NCBI RefSeq assembly: GCF_037154075.1
Contig: NZ_JBANRJ010000001.1
Span: 3,343,501-3,407,500 of the forward strand
Length of the DNA stretch: 64,000 nucleotides
Direction of reading: 5' to 3'
Source: Sphingobium aromaticiconvertens
GTDB taxonomy: Bacteria; Pseudomonadota; Alphaproteobacteria; Sphingomonadales; Sphingomonadaceae
The notes below the pieces were generated by a model. It made no database searches, was not told the origin of the DNA, and worked only from the letters and a program-made list of their open reading frames with translations. The translations under genes and the position numbers were made by a program. This document shows, piece after piece, positions 40,158 to 50,236 of this stretch (the first letter of the stretch is position 1; each line of letters opens with the position of its first letter).

Positions 40158-42620
40158 ATGGCTGTACCTCCCCGCGATCGCCCCCATTTCCATGTCGAAG
40201 GCGGCGGCCAAAACGAGGCTTACACGTCACCCCGTCTGGTGATTAGCGGCCTTCCCCCGGCGCGGGTCCGCGCCGCACACGCTGCACGTCTTGAACTCGC
40301 GATCGGAACGGCGCTCGCCGCTGGTCGTCAGCGTATCGCCGAACGGGAAGACGGCGTCGCCGAAGGCAAGCCGGGCTTCTATCTGGAATTCGATATCCCG
40401 ATCGCGGAGCGCGGCGCGGTCGAAGCCCTGGAAAACAAACCCAAGGCCATCGAGCTTGTCGCCGTGCGGCCCACGGTCGAAGGCGACGAAATGGTCTCGG
40501 CTACGGTGTTCGTCCCCGAAACCGCTGCCGATTTCTTCGTCAAGAAGATCGAGGCCTATCGCGACGAGCAGACGCGGACCGGCAAGCCCAAGAACGAGGC
40601 CCTAATCGCGCGGATCGACGACATCCGGGTCGCCGTCGCCCGCTCCTTGTTCACCGATGACGCTCAGTATTTTCCCGCCGATGGTCGCCCAGTCTGGTGG
40701 GAAGTCTGGCTGCGGGATGGCGGCCTCGATATCTTCCAGTCCGTCGCCGCCAAGCTCGAAGTCGCGATCAAGGAGCACGTCATCAGTTTCCCAGAGCGCG
40801 ATGTCGCGCTCGCCCTCGCGGATGAAGTGACGATGGATCGGCTGCTCCGCAATTCCGATGCCGTCGCCGAACTGCGCCTGGCCAAGGACACGCCATCGCT
40901 TTTTCTAGAAATGCGCACGGTCGATCAGGCCGATTGGGCGAACGATCTGGTTGACCGGATCACGCAACCGTCGCCCTTGGCGCCGGCGGTCTGCATTCTC
41001 GACAGCGGAGCGACGCAGGCCCACCCCCTCATCGCACCGGGGCTCGATGCGGCCGATCAACATAGCTACGAGAACGCTTGGGGTGTCGGCGACAGCGTCT
41101 ATTGGAACGGCCACGGTACGTCGATGGCCGGCATCGCGCTCTATGGCGATCTTGAAACTGCCCTTTCCCACGGCGAGCCAGTGGCGCTCGGCCATCGCCT
41201 CGAAACGGTGAAAATCCTGCCGCCGACGGGACAGAACGAGCCTAGACTTTACGGCGCGATCACCGCGACCGGCATCGCCCGCGCAGAAGATCATGCCCCG
41301 CGTCGCCGCCGGGTATTCTGCATGGCCGTCACCAGCAACGTCGGCTTGGGCCGCGGACGGCCATCATCCTGGTCCTCGTCGGTGGACCAGCTTTGCTATG
41401 GCGGCGGTGACAGACGGCGGCTGATGGTCCTTGCTGCGGGCAACGTGCGCGGCGATATCCATCCGGCCGAGTATCCCGACCGCAACGACCTCGAAGAGGT
41501 AGAGAGCCCGGCGCAAGCCTGGAATCCGCTCGTGGTCGGAGCCAGCACCGACAAGATCACCATTACCCATCCCGACTATGACGGATGGACGCCTGTCGCT
41601 CCGGCCGGCGACCTCTCACCGGCGAGCCGGACATCTGCCATCTGGGATCGGCAATGGCCGATCCGCCCGGATGTCGTCTTCGAGGGCGGCAACTTCGCGC
41701 ATGACGGCGCCAACCCGGCCTCGGCGATCGACGACCTTCAGCTCCTCACCACCCACTATCGCCCGAACATGCGCCTGTTTGAGGCGTTCGGCGACACCAG
41801 CGGCGCGGCTGCGCTCGGCGCAAACCTCGCCGCTGGCGTCATGACCGCGCGGCCGACGCTCTGGCCGGAGACGGTACGCGCGCTGATCGTGCATTCCGCC
41901 GAATGGACGCCCGCGATGCGCCAGCGGTTCGACGCGGCCGGCTCGCAGGCCCAAAAATTGGCGATGCTGCGCCGTTATGGTTGGGGCGTGCCCGATCTCG
42001 ACCGGGCGCTGATGAGCGCGGCGAACGACGCGACGCTGATGGTCGAGGACGCCCTGTTGCCGTTCCGCAAGGACGGTTCGGCGATCAAGACGCGCGACAT
42101 GAACCTGCATCGGCTTCCCTGGCCGCGCGCCGAACTGGCCGCGCTCGGCGATCTGGACGTCGAGCTGCGGATCACCCTGTCTTACTTCGTCGAGCCCAAT
42201 CCCGGTGAGCGCGGCTGGACGCGGCGGCATCGCTACGCTTCGCACAATCTCCGCTTCGCGGTGAAACGATCGCTCGAAGGCTTGGAGGCGTTCCGGCAGC
42301 GCATCAACAAGGCCGCTCAGGACGAAGAGTCCGGCGCTGTTGGGGGCGGAGCCGGCGGCGACTCATGGGTGTTGGGTACGATCCGCGACCGCGGCTCGAT
42401 CCATAGCGACATCTGGCGCGGTAGCGCCGCGGCCCTGGCGGAACGCGACGCGATCGGCGTCTTTCCGGTGAGCGGTTGGTGGAAGGAGAAACCCGCGCTC
42501 CAGCGGTGGGACCGATCAGCACGCTATGCGCTGTGCGTGTCGATCCGCGCACCCGAGGCCAACATCGACCTCTATACCGCCATCGCCAATCAGATTGCTG
42601 TCCCGATCCCAGCAGCCTAG
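40158..42620 (+). CDS. ietS: Subtilisin-like serine protease of an IetAS-like system
   Basis: An 820-residue S8-family protease. The catalytic triad is visible: Asp in VCILDSGATQAHPLI (about 281), His in YWNGHGTSMAGIALYG (about 318) and Ser in FGDTSGAAALGANLA (about 548). An N-terminal region of about 270 residues (VEGGGQNEAYTSPRLV..., VWWEVWLRDGG) precedes the protease; a C-terminal beta-rich part of about 150 residues follows. No signal peptide is seen, so it is cytoplasmic, which fits an intracellular effector controlled by the adjacent ATPase. It lies between relaxase and traG, where transfer genes would normally be continuous. Confidence 0.77.
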   Translation: MAVPPRDRPHFHVEGGGQNEAYTSPRLVISGLPPARVRAAHAARLELAIGTALAAGRQRIAEREDGVAEGKPGFYLEFDIPIAERGAVEALENKPKAIELVAVRPTVEGDEMVSATVFVPETAADFFVKKIEAYRDEQTRTGKPKNEALIARIDDIRVAVARSLFTDDAQYFPADGRPVWWEVWLRDGGLDIFQSVAAKLEVAIKEHVISFPERDVALALADEVTMDRLLRNSDAVAELRLAKDTPSLFLEMRTVDQADWANDLVDRITQPSPLAPAVCILDSGATQAHPLIAPGLDAADQHSYENAWGVGDSVYWNGHGTSMAGIALYGDLETALSHGEPVALGHRLETVKILPPTGQNEPRLYGAITATGIARAEDHAPRRRRVFCMAVTSNVGLGRGRPSSWSSSVDQLCYGGGDRRRLMVLAAGNVRGDIHPAEYPDRNDLEEVESPAQAWNPLVVGASTDKITITHPDYDGWTPVAPAGDLSPASRTSAIWDRQWPIRPDVVFEGGNFAHDGANPASAIDDLQLLTTHYRPNMRLFEAFGDTSGAAALGANLAAGVMTARPTLWPETVRALIVHSAEWTPAMRQRFDAAGSQAQKLAMLRRYGWGVPDLDRALMSAANDATLMVEDALLPFRKDGSAIKTRDMNLHRLPWPRAELAALGDLDVELRITLSYFVEPNPGERGWTRRHRYASHNLRFAVKRSLEGLEAFRQRINKAAQDEESGAVGGGAGGDSWVLGTIRDRGSIHSDIWRGSAAALAERDAIGVFPVSGWWKEKPALQRWDRSARYALCVSIRAPEANIDLYTAIANQIAVPIPAA

Positions 42621-42773
42621 CTGTTTCAGACTGCCGGGACTGACTACAGACCGCTCCGCCACTCCCTGTCTTTGCACGCCATAGCCGCCGTTCCTGCGAC
42701 GCGTGCCCGAGACCCCTTGTAGAACCGGCCACCGGCTCCCGACCTTGAAGGCATTTGCCGGGAAGGAAGGGCC

Positions 42774-44792
42774 GTGTCCGCCACCAAAATCCTCTGGGGC
42801 CAGATCCTCGTGGTGTTCGCAATCGTGCTGGCGTCGGTCTGGTCCGCGACCCAATGGACCGCAGTGGCGCTGGGGCACCAACCCCAGCTCGGCCCGCCCT
42901 GGTTCACGGCGTTCGACGTGCCGATCTATCCACCGCTCGCCTTCTTCTGGTGGTGGTTCTCCTTCGACGCCTACGCGCCGGATATCTTCCAGCGCGGCGC
43001 CTATATCGCGGTATCGGGCGGCTTCCTGTCGATCATCGTCGCCATCGGCATGTCGGTGTGGCGCGCGAGAGAGATCCGCAACGCCGAGACCTTCGGCACC
43101 GCGCGCTGGGCGACCGTCAAGGAAATCCGCGGCGCCGGCCTGCTCGGCGATGACGGCGTGGTGCTGGGCCGGTTCGCGCGTGAATATCTGCGCCATGACG
43201 GTCCCGAACATGTGCTCTGCTTCGCGCCAACCCGCAGCGGCAAGGGCGTCGGCCTGGTGGTGCCCTCGCTGCTGACCTGGCCGGGATCGGCCATCGTTCA
43301 CGACATCAAGGGCGAGAACTGGGGCCTGACCGCGGGCTTTCGCGCCCGGTTCGGCAAGGTGCTGCTGTTCGATCCGACCAATGCGGCTTCGGCCGCCTAC
43401 AACCCGCTGCTCGAAGTCCGGCGCGGCGAATGGGAAGTGCGCGACGTCCAAAATGTCGCCGACGTCCTGGTCGACCCCGAAGGCAGCCTTGAGAAACGCA
43501 ACCATTGGGAAAAAACCAGCCACGCGCTGTTGGTCGGCACGATCCTGCACGTCCTCTACGCCGAACCCGACAAGACGCTGGCCGGCGTCGCCAACTTCCT
43601 GTCGGACCCCAAGCGGCCGATGGAGACGACGCTGAAGGCGATGATGCTGACCCCGCATCTTGGCGAGGCCGGCGTCCATCCCGTTGTCGCCTCAGCCGCG
43701 CGCGAGCTGCTCAATAAATCGGAGAATGAACGGTCGGGCGTGCTATCGACCGCCATGTCCTTCCTTGGCCTCTATCGCGATCCCGTCGTCGCGGCCGTCA
43801 CCCGGCAATGCGACTGGCGCATCGCCGATCTGGTCGACGGCGCCCATCCGGTCTCGCTCTATCTGGTGGTGCCGCCCAGCGACATCAGCCGAACCAAGCC
43901 GCTGATCCGCCTGATCCTCAACCAGATCGGCCGCAGGCTGACCGAAGACTTGAAGGCGAAGGACGGGCGGCACCGCATGCTACTGATGCTCGACGAGTTT
44001 CCGGCGCTGGGACGGCTCGACTTCTTCGAGAGCGCGCTGGCGTTCATGGCGGGCTACGGAATGAAGGCGTTCCTGATCGCCCAATCGCTCAACCAGATCG
44101 AGAAGGCCTACGGGCCGAACAACGCCATTCTCGACAATTGCCATGTGCGGGTGTCGTTCGCGACCAATGACGAACGCACCGCCAAACGGGTGTCCGACGC
44201 GCTGGGAACGGCCACCGAGATGCGGGCGATGAAGAACTATGCCGGGCACCGGCTTTCGCCCTGGCTCGGCCATCTGATGGTGTCGCGTTCGGAAACCGCT
44301 CGCCAGCTCATGACGCCGGGCGAGATCATGCAGCTTCCGCCCGACGATGAAATCGTCATGATCGCCGGCTTGCCGCCGGTGCGCGCAAAGAAGGCGCGCT
44401 ACTTCACCGACCGGCGCTTCACCGCACGCCTGTTGCCCGCGCCCAAAACCCAGCGATCCACGACCGCACCCCGCCCGGACGATTGGACGGCATTGGCAGC
44501 GCCGCCCCGCCCCGTTCTCGCGGACCCGGCATCCGCCGACGGATCGAGCCGCAACCCCGGTAAACCGGCCAAGCCTACAGCCGCGAGCCAGAGCGACACC
44601 GCCAACGCCAATATCCGGCGCGAGCCAGGCCTGCCCGATCATGAGGAAGTGGTGCGCGAAAGCCCCGCGCCCACGCCGGAGTTCGCGTTCGACGATACGG
44701 AGGCGACCGACAACGACGCCGCGATCCAGCGCCGGATGCAGCGCCTCGCGCGGCAGGCCAGCCTCGACCCCGGCGACGGCATCCAGCTCTGA
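42774..44792 (+). CDS. traG: Type IV coupling protein TraG/VirD4
   Basis: A 672-residue coupling protein starting at GTG. Three N-terminal hydrophobic segments (about 8-100) anchor it in the inner membrane. Walker A FAPTRSGKGVGLVVPSLL is at about 151-168, DIKGENW follows, and Walker B LLMLDEFPALG is at about 402-412 with AQSLNQIEKAYG. It links the relaxase-DNA complex to the Trb channel and powers export. The C-terminal 100 residues are variable and Pro-rich. Confidence 0.93.
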   Translation: MSATKILWGQILVVFAIVLASVWSATQWTAVALGHQPQLGPPWFTAFDVPIYPPLAFFWWWFSFDAYAPDIFQRGAYIAVSGGFLSIIVAIGMSVWRAREIRNAETFGTARWATVKEIRGAGLLGDDGVVLGRFAREYLRHDGPEHVLCFAPTRSGKGVGLVVPSLLTWPGSAIVHDIKGENWGLTAGFRARFGKVLLFDPTNAASAAYNPLLEVRRGEWEVRDVQNVADVLVDPEGSLEKRNHWEKTSHALLVGTILHVLYAEPDKTLAGVANFLSDPKRPMETTLKAMMLTPHLGEAGVHPVVASAARELLNKSENERSGVLSTAMSFLGLYRDPVVAAVTRQCDWRIADLVDGAHPVSLYLVVPPSDISRTKPLIRLILNQIGRRLTEDLKAKDGRHRMLLMLDEFPALGRLDFFESALAFMAGYGMKAFLIAQSLNQIEKAYGPNNAILDNCHVRVSFATNDERTAKRVSDALGTATEMRAMKNYAGHRLSPWLGHLMVSRSETARQLMTPGEIMQLPPDDEIVMIAGLPPVRAKKARYFTDRRFTARLLPAPKTQRSTTAPRPDDWTALAAPPRPVLADPASADGSSRNPGKPAKPTAASQSDTANANIRREPGLPDHEEVVRESPAPTPEFAFDDTEATDNDAAIQRRMQRLARQASLDPGDGIQL

Positions 44793-44807
44793 GACGAAGG
44801 AACCGCC

Positions 44808-45245
44808 ATGCGCATCAAACACACATTTCGTCTGCCCGCCGATCTGTCCGGTCGGCTGGCCGATTATGCGGCGAGGAAGCGCGTTGCCCAGACCCAGATC
44901 GTAGAGGCGGCGCTGCTGTCGTTCCTCTCGCCCGATGGGTCCGAACGGCTGGAGGCAGCGATTGGCCGTCGTCTTGATCGGCTGTCGCGCCAGGCCGACC
45001 GGCTCGAACATCATGTCGGGATCTCGAACGAGGCGATGGCGCTGTTCGTCCGCTTCTGGCTGACCACGACCCCGCCCTTGCCGGATACCGCGTTCGCCGC
45101 CGCCCAGGCCAGCGGCCGGGAACGCTATCGCGGGTTCGTCGAGTCGCTCGGCCGGCGCATGGAGACCGGCGCGAGCCTGGCCCGTGAACTGTCCGAAGAT
45201 ATGAAAGCTACGCCAGAGCACGTTACTGAGAATTTCGACAAATAA
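44808..45245 (+). CDS. CopG-like ribbon-helix-helix protein
   Basis: A 145-residue protein whose N-terminus (KHTFRLPADLSGRLADYAAR, KRVAQTQIVEAALLSFL) is a ribbon-helix-helix fold. The remainder is helical (RLDRLSRQADRLEHHVGISN). A CopG-like gene between traG and trbB is standard in Tn4371-like trb clusters and likely regulates the trb operon. It starts 15 bases after traG. Confidence 0.8.
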   Translation: MRIKHTFRLPADLSGRLADYAARKRVAQTQIVEAALLSFLSPDGSERLEAAIGRRLDRLSRQADRLEHHVGISNEAMALFVRFWLTTTPPLPDTAFAAAQASGRERYRGFVESLGRRMETGASLARELSEDMKATPEHVTENFDK

Positions 45246-45385
45246 GCCAAACCCGCCGATCGTTTCTATTTGCACGCCATCGCACGACGCCTTGATTTTA
45301 GTGTTGCGATTGCCGGCTTTGTGTCTCTCTTACTCGTCCCCGATCGCTGCGCGCGTCGCCCGGCGGTCTTTGCAGGGGACAAGTC
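45246..45385 (+). promoter_or_regulatory. Leader of the trb operon with a shared 12-base motif
   Basis: TTTGCACGCCAT at 45269-45280 also occurs upstream of traG at 42671-42682, about 100 bases before the start codon in both cases. It is a candidate regulator site or promoter part. Confidence 0.35.
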
Positions 45386-46405
45386 GTGCAGCATCAACAG
45401 GTGGGATCGGAGGCGGATTCTCGCGGCGCGCGTATGCTGCGCACCGCGCTCGGCCCGTCGATCGCCGCCTGGCTCGCCGACCCGGCCATCGTCGAAGTCA
45501 TGCTCAATCCCGACGGGCGCCTCTGGGTCGACCGGCTCGGTGAAGGCCTTGCCGACACGGGCGAGCGACTGTCTCCTGCCGACGGCGAGCGCATCATCCG
45601 TCTGGTCGCGCATCATGTCGGCGTCGACGTCCATGCGCGCAGCCCGCGCGTGTCGGCCGAACTGCCCGAGACCGGCGAGCGGTTCGAAGGACTGATCCCA
45701 CCCGTCGTCGCTGCGCCCGCCTTTGCGATCCGCAAGCCCGCCGTCGCGATCTTCACCCTCGACGATTATGCTGAAGCGGGGATTATGTCCCGCCTCCAAG
45801 CGGCGGTGCTGCGCAAGGGCGTGGTCGATCGCTGCAATATCCTGGTGGCGGGCGGTACTTCGACCGGCAAGACCACGCTCACCAATGCGCTGCTGGCCGA
45901 AGTCGCCAAGACTTCGGATCGCGTCGTTCTGATCGAAGACACCCGCGAGCTGCAATGCGCCTCGCCCAATCTCGTGGCGCTCAGGACCAAAGACGGCGTC
46001 GCCTCGCTTTCGGATCTGGTGCGGTCCTCGCTGCGCCTGCGCCCCGACCGCATCCCCATCGGCGAGGTGCGCGGTGCCGAGGCGCTCGATCTCCTCAAAG
46101 CCTGGGGCACTGGCCATCCCGGCGGCGTCGGCACCATCCACGCTGGCTCCGCGCTGGGCGCGCTGCGCCGCATGGAACAGCTCATCCAAGAAGCGGTCGT
46201 GACCGTACCGCGTGCGCTGATTGGCGAGACGATCGACATGGTGGCGGTGCTGGCGGGACGCGGATCGGAACGCCGCCTGGCCGAACTGGCTCGCGTCGAT
46301 GGCCTCGGTCCGAGCGGCGACTACGCGCTCACCCAGCTCCCATGCCCTTTGCCCGTTTCCGTGCCGGCCGTTCCGGTCGCATTCTCAGCAGGAGAAGCCT
46401 CATGA
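45386..46405 (+). CDS. trbB: Conjugal transfer ATPase TrbB (VirB11-like)
   Basis: A 339-residue VirB11-family ATPase starting at GTG behind AGGGGA. Walker [18 protein letters not shown] is at about 155-171, the Asp box [10 protein letters not shown] at about 182-191, Walker B-like [16 protein letters not shown], and the His box [20 protein letters not shown]. This cytoplasmic hexamer drives pilus assembly and DNA transfer. trbC overlaps its end by four bases. Confidence 0.93.
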   Translation: MQHQQVGSEADSRGARMLRTALGPSIAAWLADPAIVEVMLNPDGRLWVDRLGEGLADTGERLSPADGERIIRLVAHHVGVDVHARSPRVSAELPETGERFEGLIPPVVAAPAFAIRKPAVAIFTLDDYAEAGIMSRLQAAVLRKGVVDRCNILVAGGTSTGKTTLTNALLAEVAKTSDRVVLIEDTRELQCASPNLVALRTKDGVASLSDLVRSSLRLRPDRIPIGEVRGAEALDLLKAWGTGHPGGVGTIHAGSALGALRRMEQLIQEAVVTVPRALIGETIDMVAVLAGRGSERRLAELARVDGLGPSGDYALTQLPCPLPVSVPAVPVAFSAGEAS

Positions 46406-46764
46406 TCGTTCCTATCCCGAGCTTGCGGCGGCCGATCGCCGCCGTCTCGCATATGCGCCAGCAGGTCGCCGCTGGCGCATTGGCGTGCGTCGTGGCTGTG
46501 ACCCTGTCGGCCCCGGCGCGCGCCTCCGGTTCGTCGATGCCCTGGGAAGCCCCTCTCCAGTCCATCCTCGAATCGATCGAAGGGCCGGTGGCGAAGATCA
46601 TCGCCGTGATTGTGATCATCGTCACCGGCCTGACGCTCGCCTTTGGCGATTCCGGCGGCGGCTTTCGCAAGCTGATCCAGATCGTGTTCGGTCTGTCGAT
46701 CGCCTTCGCGGCGTCGAGCTTCTTCCTGTCGTTCTTCAGCTTCGGCGGCGGGGCGCTGATCTGA
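46402..46764 (+). CDS. trbC: Conjugal pilin TrbC (VirB2-like)
   Basis: A 120-residue prepilin. A long signal region (to about residue 42, APARASGSS) is followed by two hydrophobic helices (IAVIVIIVTGLTLAFG and LSIAFAASSFFLSFFSFG). TraF (35368) should process and cyclise it. It shares one base with trbD. Confidence 0.9.
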   Translation: MIVPIPSLRRPIAAVSHMRQQVAAGALACVVAVTLSAPARASGSSMPWEAPLQSILESIEGPVAKIIAVIVIIVTGLTLAFGDSGGGFRKLIQIVFGLSIAFAASSFFLSFFSFGGGALI

Positions 46765-47033
46765 TGCTGGAGGATGGCGAAGTCGCGGGCTTCTACGCCC
46801 CGGTGCACCGGGCGCTGACCGAGCCGATCCTGCTCGGCGGCGCCCCGCGCGCCGTCGCTATCGCCAACGGCACATTGGCCGCCGCGATCGGCGTCGGCCT
46901 CCAGCTCTGGATCGCCGGCGGCGTGCTGTGGCTGATCGGCCATCTGGCGGCGGTGTGGGCGGCCAAGCGCGACGCGCAGTTCCCCGACGTCGCCCGCCGC
47001 CACCTCCGCTATCCCGCCTATCTGCGCGTCTGA
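46764..47033 (+). CDS. trbD: Conjugal transfer protein TrbD (VirB3-like)
   Basis: An 89-residue inner-membrane protein: GFYAPVHRALTEPILLGGAP precedes a hydrophobic span of about 37 residues. The sequence GAPR and the short length are typical of TrbD/VirB3, which partners TrbE. It overlaps trbC by one base. Confidence 0.9.
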   Translation: MLEDGEVAGFYAPVHRALTEPILLGGAPRAVAIANGTLAAAIGVGLQLWIAGGVLWLIGHLAAVWAAKRDAQFPDVARRHLRYPAYLRV

Positions 47034-47044
47034 GGCTCGCCCCC

Positions 47045-49480
47045 ATGATGAACCTCACCGAATATCGCAATCGCGCCAGCCATCTGGCCGACTTCCTGCC
47101 CTGGGCCGCGCTGGTCGCCGAAGGGATCGTCCTGAACAAGGACGGTAGTTTCCAACGGACGGCGAAGTTTCGCGGTCCCGATCTGGACTCGGCGACGCCC
47201 GCCGAACTGGTCGCCGTCACCTCGCGGCTGAACAACGCCCTGCGCCGGCTCGGATCGGGCTGGGCGATCTTCGTCGAGGCGCAGCGCGTGCCGGCGGGCG
47301 GCTATCCCGAGAGTGATTTTCCCGACGTCGCCTCCGCGCTCGTCGATCGCGAACGGCGCGCGCAGTTCGAGGAACAGGGCAGCCACTATGAGAGCGGCTA
47401 TTACCTGACCCTGCTGTGGATGCCGCCCGCCGAAGACGCCGCGCGTGCGGAAAGTTGGCTCTACGAGGGCCGCGCCAAGAATGGCGTCGACCCCTGGGAG
47501 CTGGTCGGCGGCTTCGCCGATCGCACCGACCGGGTGCTGCAACTGGTCGACGGGTTCGTACCCGAGGTTCGCTGGCTCCAGTCGGACGAAACCCTGACCT
47601 ATCTGCACTCGACGATCTCGACCCGCCGTCAGCGCGTCCGTGTGCCCGAGACCCCGATGCACCTCGACGCGCTGCTGGCCGATGAACCGCTGACCGGCGG
47701 TCTCGAACCACGCCTGGGCGATCATCATTTACGCACGCTGACCATCACCGGCTTTCCGTCGATGACCTGGCCGGGCCTGCTCGACGAACTGAACCGGCTG
47801 GCCTTTCCCTATCGCTGGGCGACGCGCGCGGTGATGCTCGACAAGACCGACGCCACCAAGCTGTTGACGAAGATCAGGCGGCAATGGTTCTCCAAGAGGA
47901 AGAGCGTCGCCGCGATCCTGCGCGAGGTGATGACCAATGAGGCATCGACGCTGCTGGACTCCGATGCGTCGAACAAGGCCGCCGATGCGGACGCGGCGTT
48001 GCAGGAACTGGGCGCTGACGATGTCGGACAAGCCTATGTCACCGCCACCGTGACCGTCTGGGATACCGATCCCGGCATTGCCGCCGAGAAGCTCCGGCTG
48101 GTCGAGAAGGTCATCCAGGGCCGGGATTTCACCTGCATCGCCGAGGGCGTCAACGCGATTGAAGCCTGGATGGGCAGCTTGCCCGGCCATGTTTACGCCA
48201 ATGTCCGGCAGCCGCCGATCAGCACCTTGAACCTGGCGCATATGATCCCGCTGTCGGCAGTCTGGGCCGGGCCGGAGCACGATGAGCATTTCGACGCGCC
48301 GCCCCTGCTCTTCGCCAAGACCGAAGGATCGACGCCATTCCGGTTTTCGCTCCATGTCGGCGACGTCGGACACACCCTGATCGTCGGGCCGACCGGCGCC
48401 GGAAAATCGGTGCTGCTGGCCCTGATCGCCATGCAGTTCCGCCGCTATCAATCCGGCCAGGTGTTCGCCTTCGACTTTGGCGGTTCGATCCGCGTGGCGT
48501 CGCTGGCGATGGGCGGCGACTGGCAGGATCTCGGGGGAAGCTTGTTCGATGGGGCGGCGGGCAGTGTGTTCCTGCAACCGCTTGCCCGCATCGACGACCC
48601 TGCCGAACGTAACTGGGCGTCAGAATGGCTTGCCGCCATCCTGACCGCCGAGGGTGTGACGGTCGATCCCCAGGTGAAAGAGTATCTCTGGTCGGCGCTC
48701 GGATCGCTCGCCAGTGCGCCCGTTTCCGAACGCACGCTGACGGGCCTCGCCGTCCTCCTCCAGCAGCAGCAGTTGAAACAGGCGCTCGGCCCATACTGTG
48801 TCGGCGGGCCTTATGGCCAGTTGCTCGATGCGGAATCCGAACATCTGGGCGACGCCGATGTCCAGGCGTTCGAGACCGAAGGGCTGACCGGCACCGGCGC
48901 CGCGCCCGCCGTGCTCTCTTATCTGTTCCACCGGATCGAAGGCCGGCTCGACGGATCGCCGACCCTGATCATCATCGACGAAGGCTGGTTGGTGTTGGAC
49001 TCGCCCGCCTTCGCCCAGCAGCTCAAGGAATGGCTGAAGACGCTCAGGAAGAAGAACGCCAGCGTCATCTTCGCCACCCAGAGCCTCGCCGATATCGAGA
49101 CCAGCACGATCGCGCCGGCCATCGTCGAATCCTGCCCTACGCGCATCTTCCTGCCCAATGAACGCGCGGTCGAACCGCAGATCACCGGCATCTACCGGCG
49201 TTTCGGGCTGAACGACCGCCAGATCGAAATCCTCAGCCGCGCCACCCCCAAGCGGGATTATTACTGCCAGTCGCGGCGCGGCAACCGGCTGTTCGACCTG
49301 GGGCTGGGCGATGTGGCGCTCGCCTTCACCGCCGCCTCGTCGAAGACCGATCAGGCGCGCATCGCCGAACTGCTCGCCGAACATGGCCGCGACGGCTTCG
49401 CCGCCGCCTGGCTGCGCACCCGCGGCCTGGACTGGGCCGCCGATCTTCTTTCCCCCGCAGACCAGGAGAGTGAGCCATGA
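47045..49480 (+). CDS. trbE: Conjugal transfer ATPase TrbE (VirB4-like)
   Basis: An 811-residue VirB4-family ATPase. The N-terminal CagE/TrbE domain is followed by Walker A IVGPTGAGKSVLLALIAMQ (about 446-464) and Walker B LIIIDEGWLVLDSPAF (about 640-655), with FATQSLADIETS. It powers the channel. Start Met pair at 47045/47048. It overlaps trbJ by four bases. Confidence 0.93.
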   Translation: MMNLTEYRNRASHLADFLPWAALVAEGIVLNKDGSFQRTAKFRGPDLDSATPAELVAVTSRLNNALRRLGSGWAIFVEAQRVPAGGYPESDFPDVASALVDRERRAQFEEQGSHYESGYYLTLLWMPPAEDAARAESWLYEGRAKNGVDPWELVGGFADRTDRVLQLVDGFVPEVRWLQSDETLTYLHSTISTRRQRVRVPETPMHLDALLADEPLTGGLEPRLGDHHLRTLTITGFPSMTWPGLLDELNRLAFPYRWATRAVMLDKTDATKLLTKIRRQWFSKRKSVAAILREVMTNEASTLLDSDASNKAADADAALQELGADDVGQAYVTATVTVWDTDPGIAAEKLRLVEKVIQGRDFTCIAEGVNAIEAWMGSLPGHVYANVRQPPISTLNLAHMIPLSAVWAGPEHDEHFDAPPLLFAKTEGSTPFRFSLHVGDVGHTLIVGPTGAGKSVLLALIAMQFRRYQSGQVFAFDFGGSIRVASLAMGGDWQDLGGSLFDGAAGSVFLQPLARIDDPAERNWASEWLAAILTAEGVTVDPQVKEYLWSALGSLASAPVSERTLTGLAVLLQQQQLKQALGPYCVGGPYGQLLDAESEHLGDADVQAFETEGLTGTGAAPAVLSYLFHRIEGRLDGSPTLIIIDEGWLVLDSPAFAQQLKEWLKTLRKKNASVIFATQSLADIETSTIAPAIVESCPTRIFLPNERAVEPQITGIYRRFGLNDRQIEILSRATPKRDYYCQSRRGNRLFDLGLGDVALAFTAASSKTDQARIAELLAEHGRDGFAAAWLRTRGLDWAADLLSPADQESEP

Positions 49481-50196
49481 CCCGTTTCCAATTGCGCCAT
49501 GCGATGATCGCCGGCGTCGCCATGATCGCCATCGCCGGCGCATCGGCCCCTGCCAACGCCCAGTTCTTCGGCGGGATCGTCTATGATCCCACCAACTACG
49601 CCCAGAATGTGCTGACCGCCGCCCGCTCGCTCCAGCAGATCAACAACCAGATCCAGTCCCTCCAGAACGAGGCGTCGTCTCTGGTCAACGAGGCGAAAAA
49701 CCTCGCCAGCCTGCCATTCTCCTCGCTCCAGCAACTACAGGCGCAGGTCGCCCAGACCCAGCAGCTTCTCGGCCAGGCGCAGCGCATCGCCTATGACGTC
49801 CAACAGATCGAACAGGCGTTCTCGACCCGCTATCGCAACATCGACCTCAATGCGTCCGACCAGGCGCTGATCGACGGCGCGCAGGACCGCTGGGAAACCA
49901 GCGTCGCCGGGTTCGAGGATGCGTTGAAGGTCCAGGCTGGCGTGGTCGGCAATATCGACGGCACGCGCACCGCCATGTCGAACATCGTCGGCGCCAGTCA
50001 ATCGGCATCCGGGGCGTTGCAGGCGGCGCAGGCCGGCAACCAGCTTCTCGCCCTGCAATCCCAGCAGATCGCGGACCTCACGGCGCTTCTCGCGGCGCAG
50101 GGACGTGCCCAGTCGCTCGAATCCGCCCGCGACGCCGCCACCGAAGCGCAAGGGCGCGAGCAGTTCCGCCGCTTCATGACGCGCAGCGGCAACTGA
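49477..50196 (+). CDS. trbJ: Conjugal transfer protein TrbJ (VirB5-like)
   Basis: A 239-residue periplasmic protein. The signal peptide (residues 1-28, ending APANAQ) is followed by FFGGIVYDPTNYAQNVLTAA, the TrbJ hallmark, and long Gln-rich coiled-coil helices. TrbJ is a minor pilus component. Length is normal. Confidence 0.9.
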   Translation: MTRFQLRHAMIAGVAMIAIAGASAPANAQFFGGIVYDPTNYAQNVLTAARSLQQINNQIQSLQNEASSLVNEAKNLASLPFSSLQQLQAQVAQTQQLLGQAQRIAYDVQQIEQAFSTRYRNIDLNASDQALIDGAQDRWETSVAGFEDALKVQAGVVGNIDGTRTAMSNIVGASQSASGALQAAQAGNQLLALQSQQIADLTALLAAQGRAQSLESARDAATEAQGREQFRRFMTRSGN

Positions 50197-50236
50197 TCGG
50201 ACGCGGCCAGGCATCGGCCGGAAAGGGAGAATGGGA

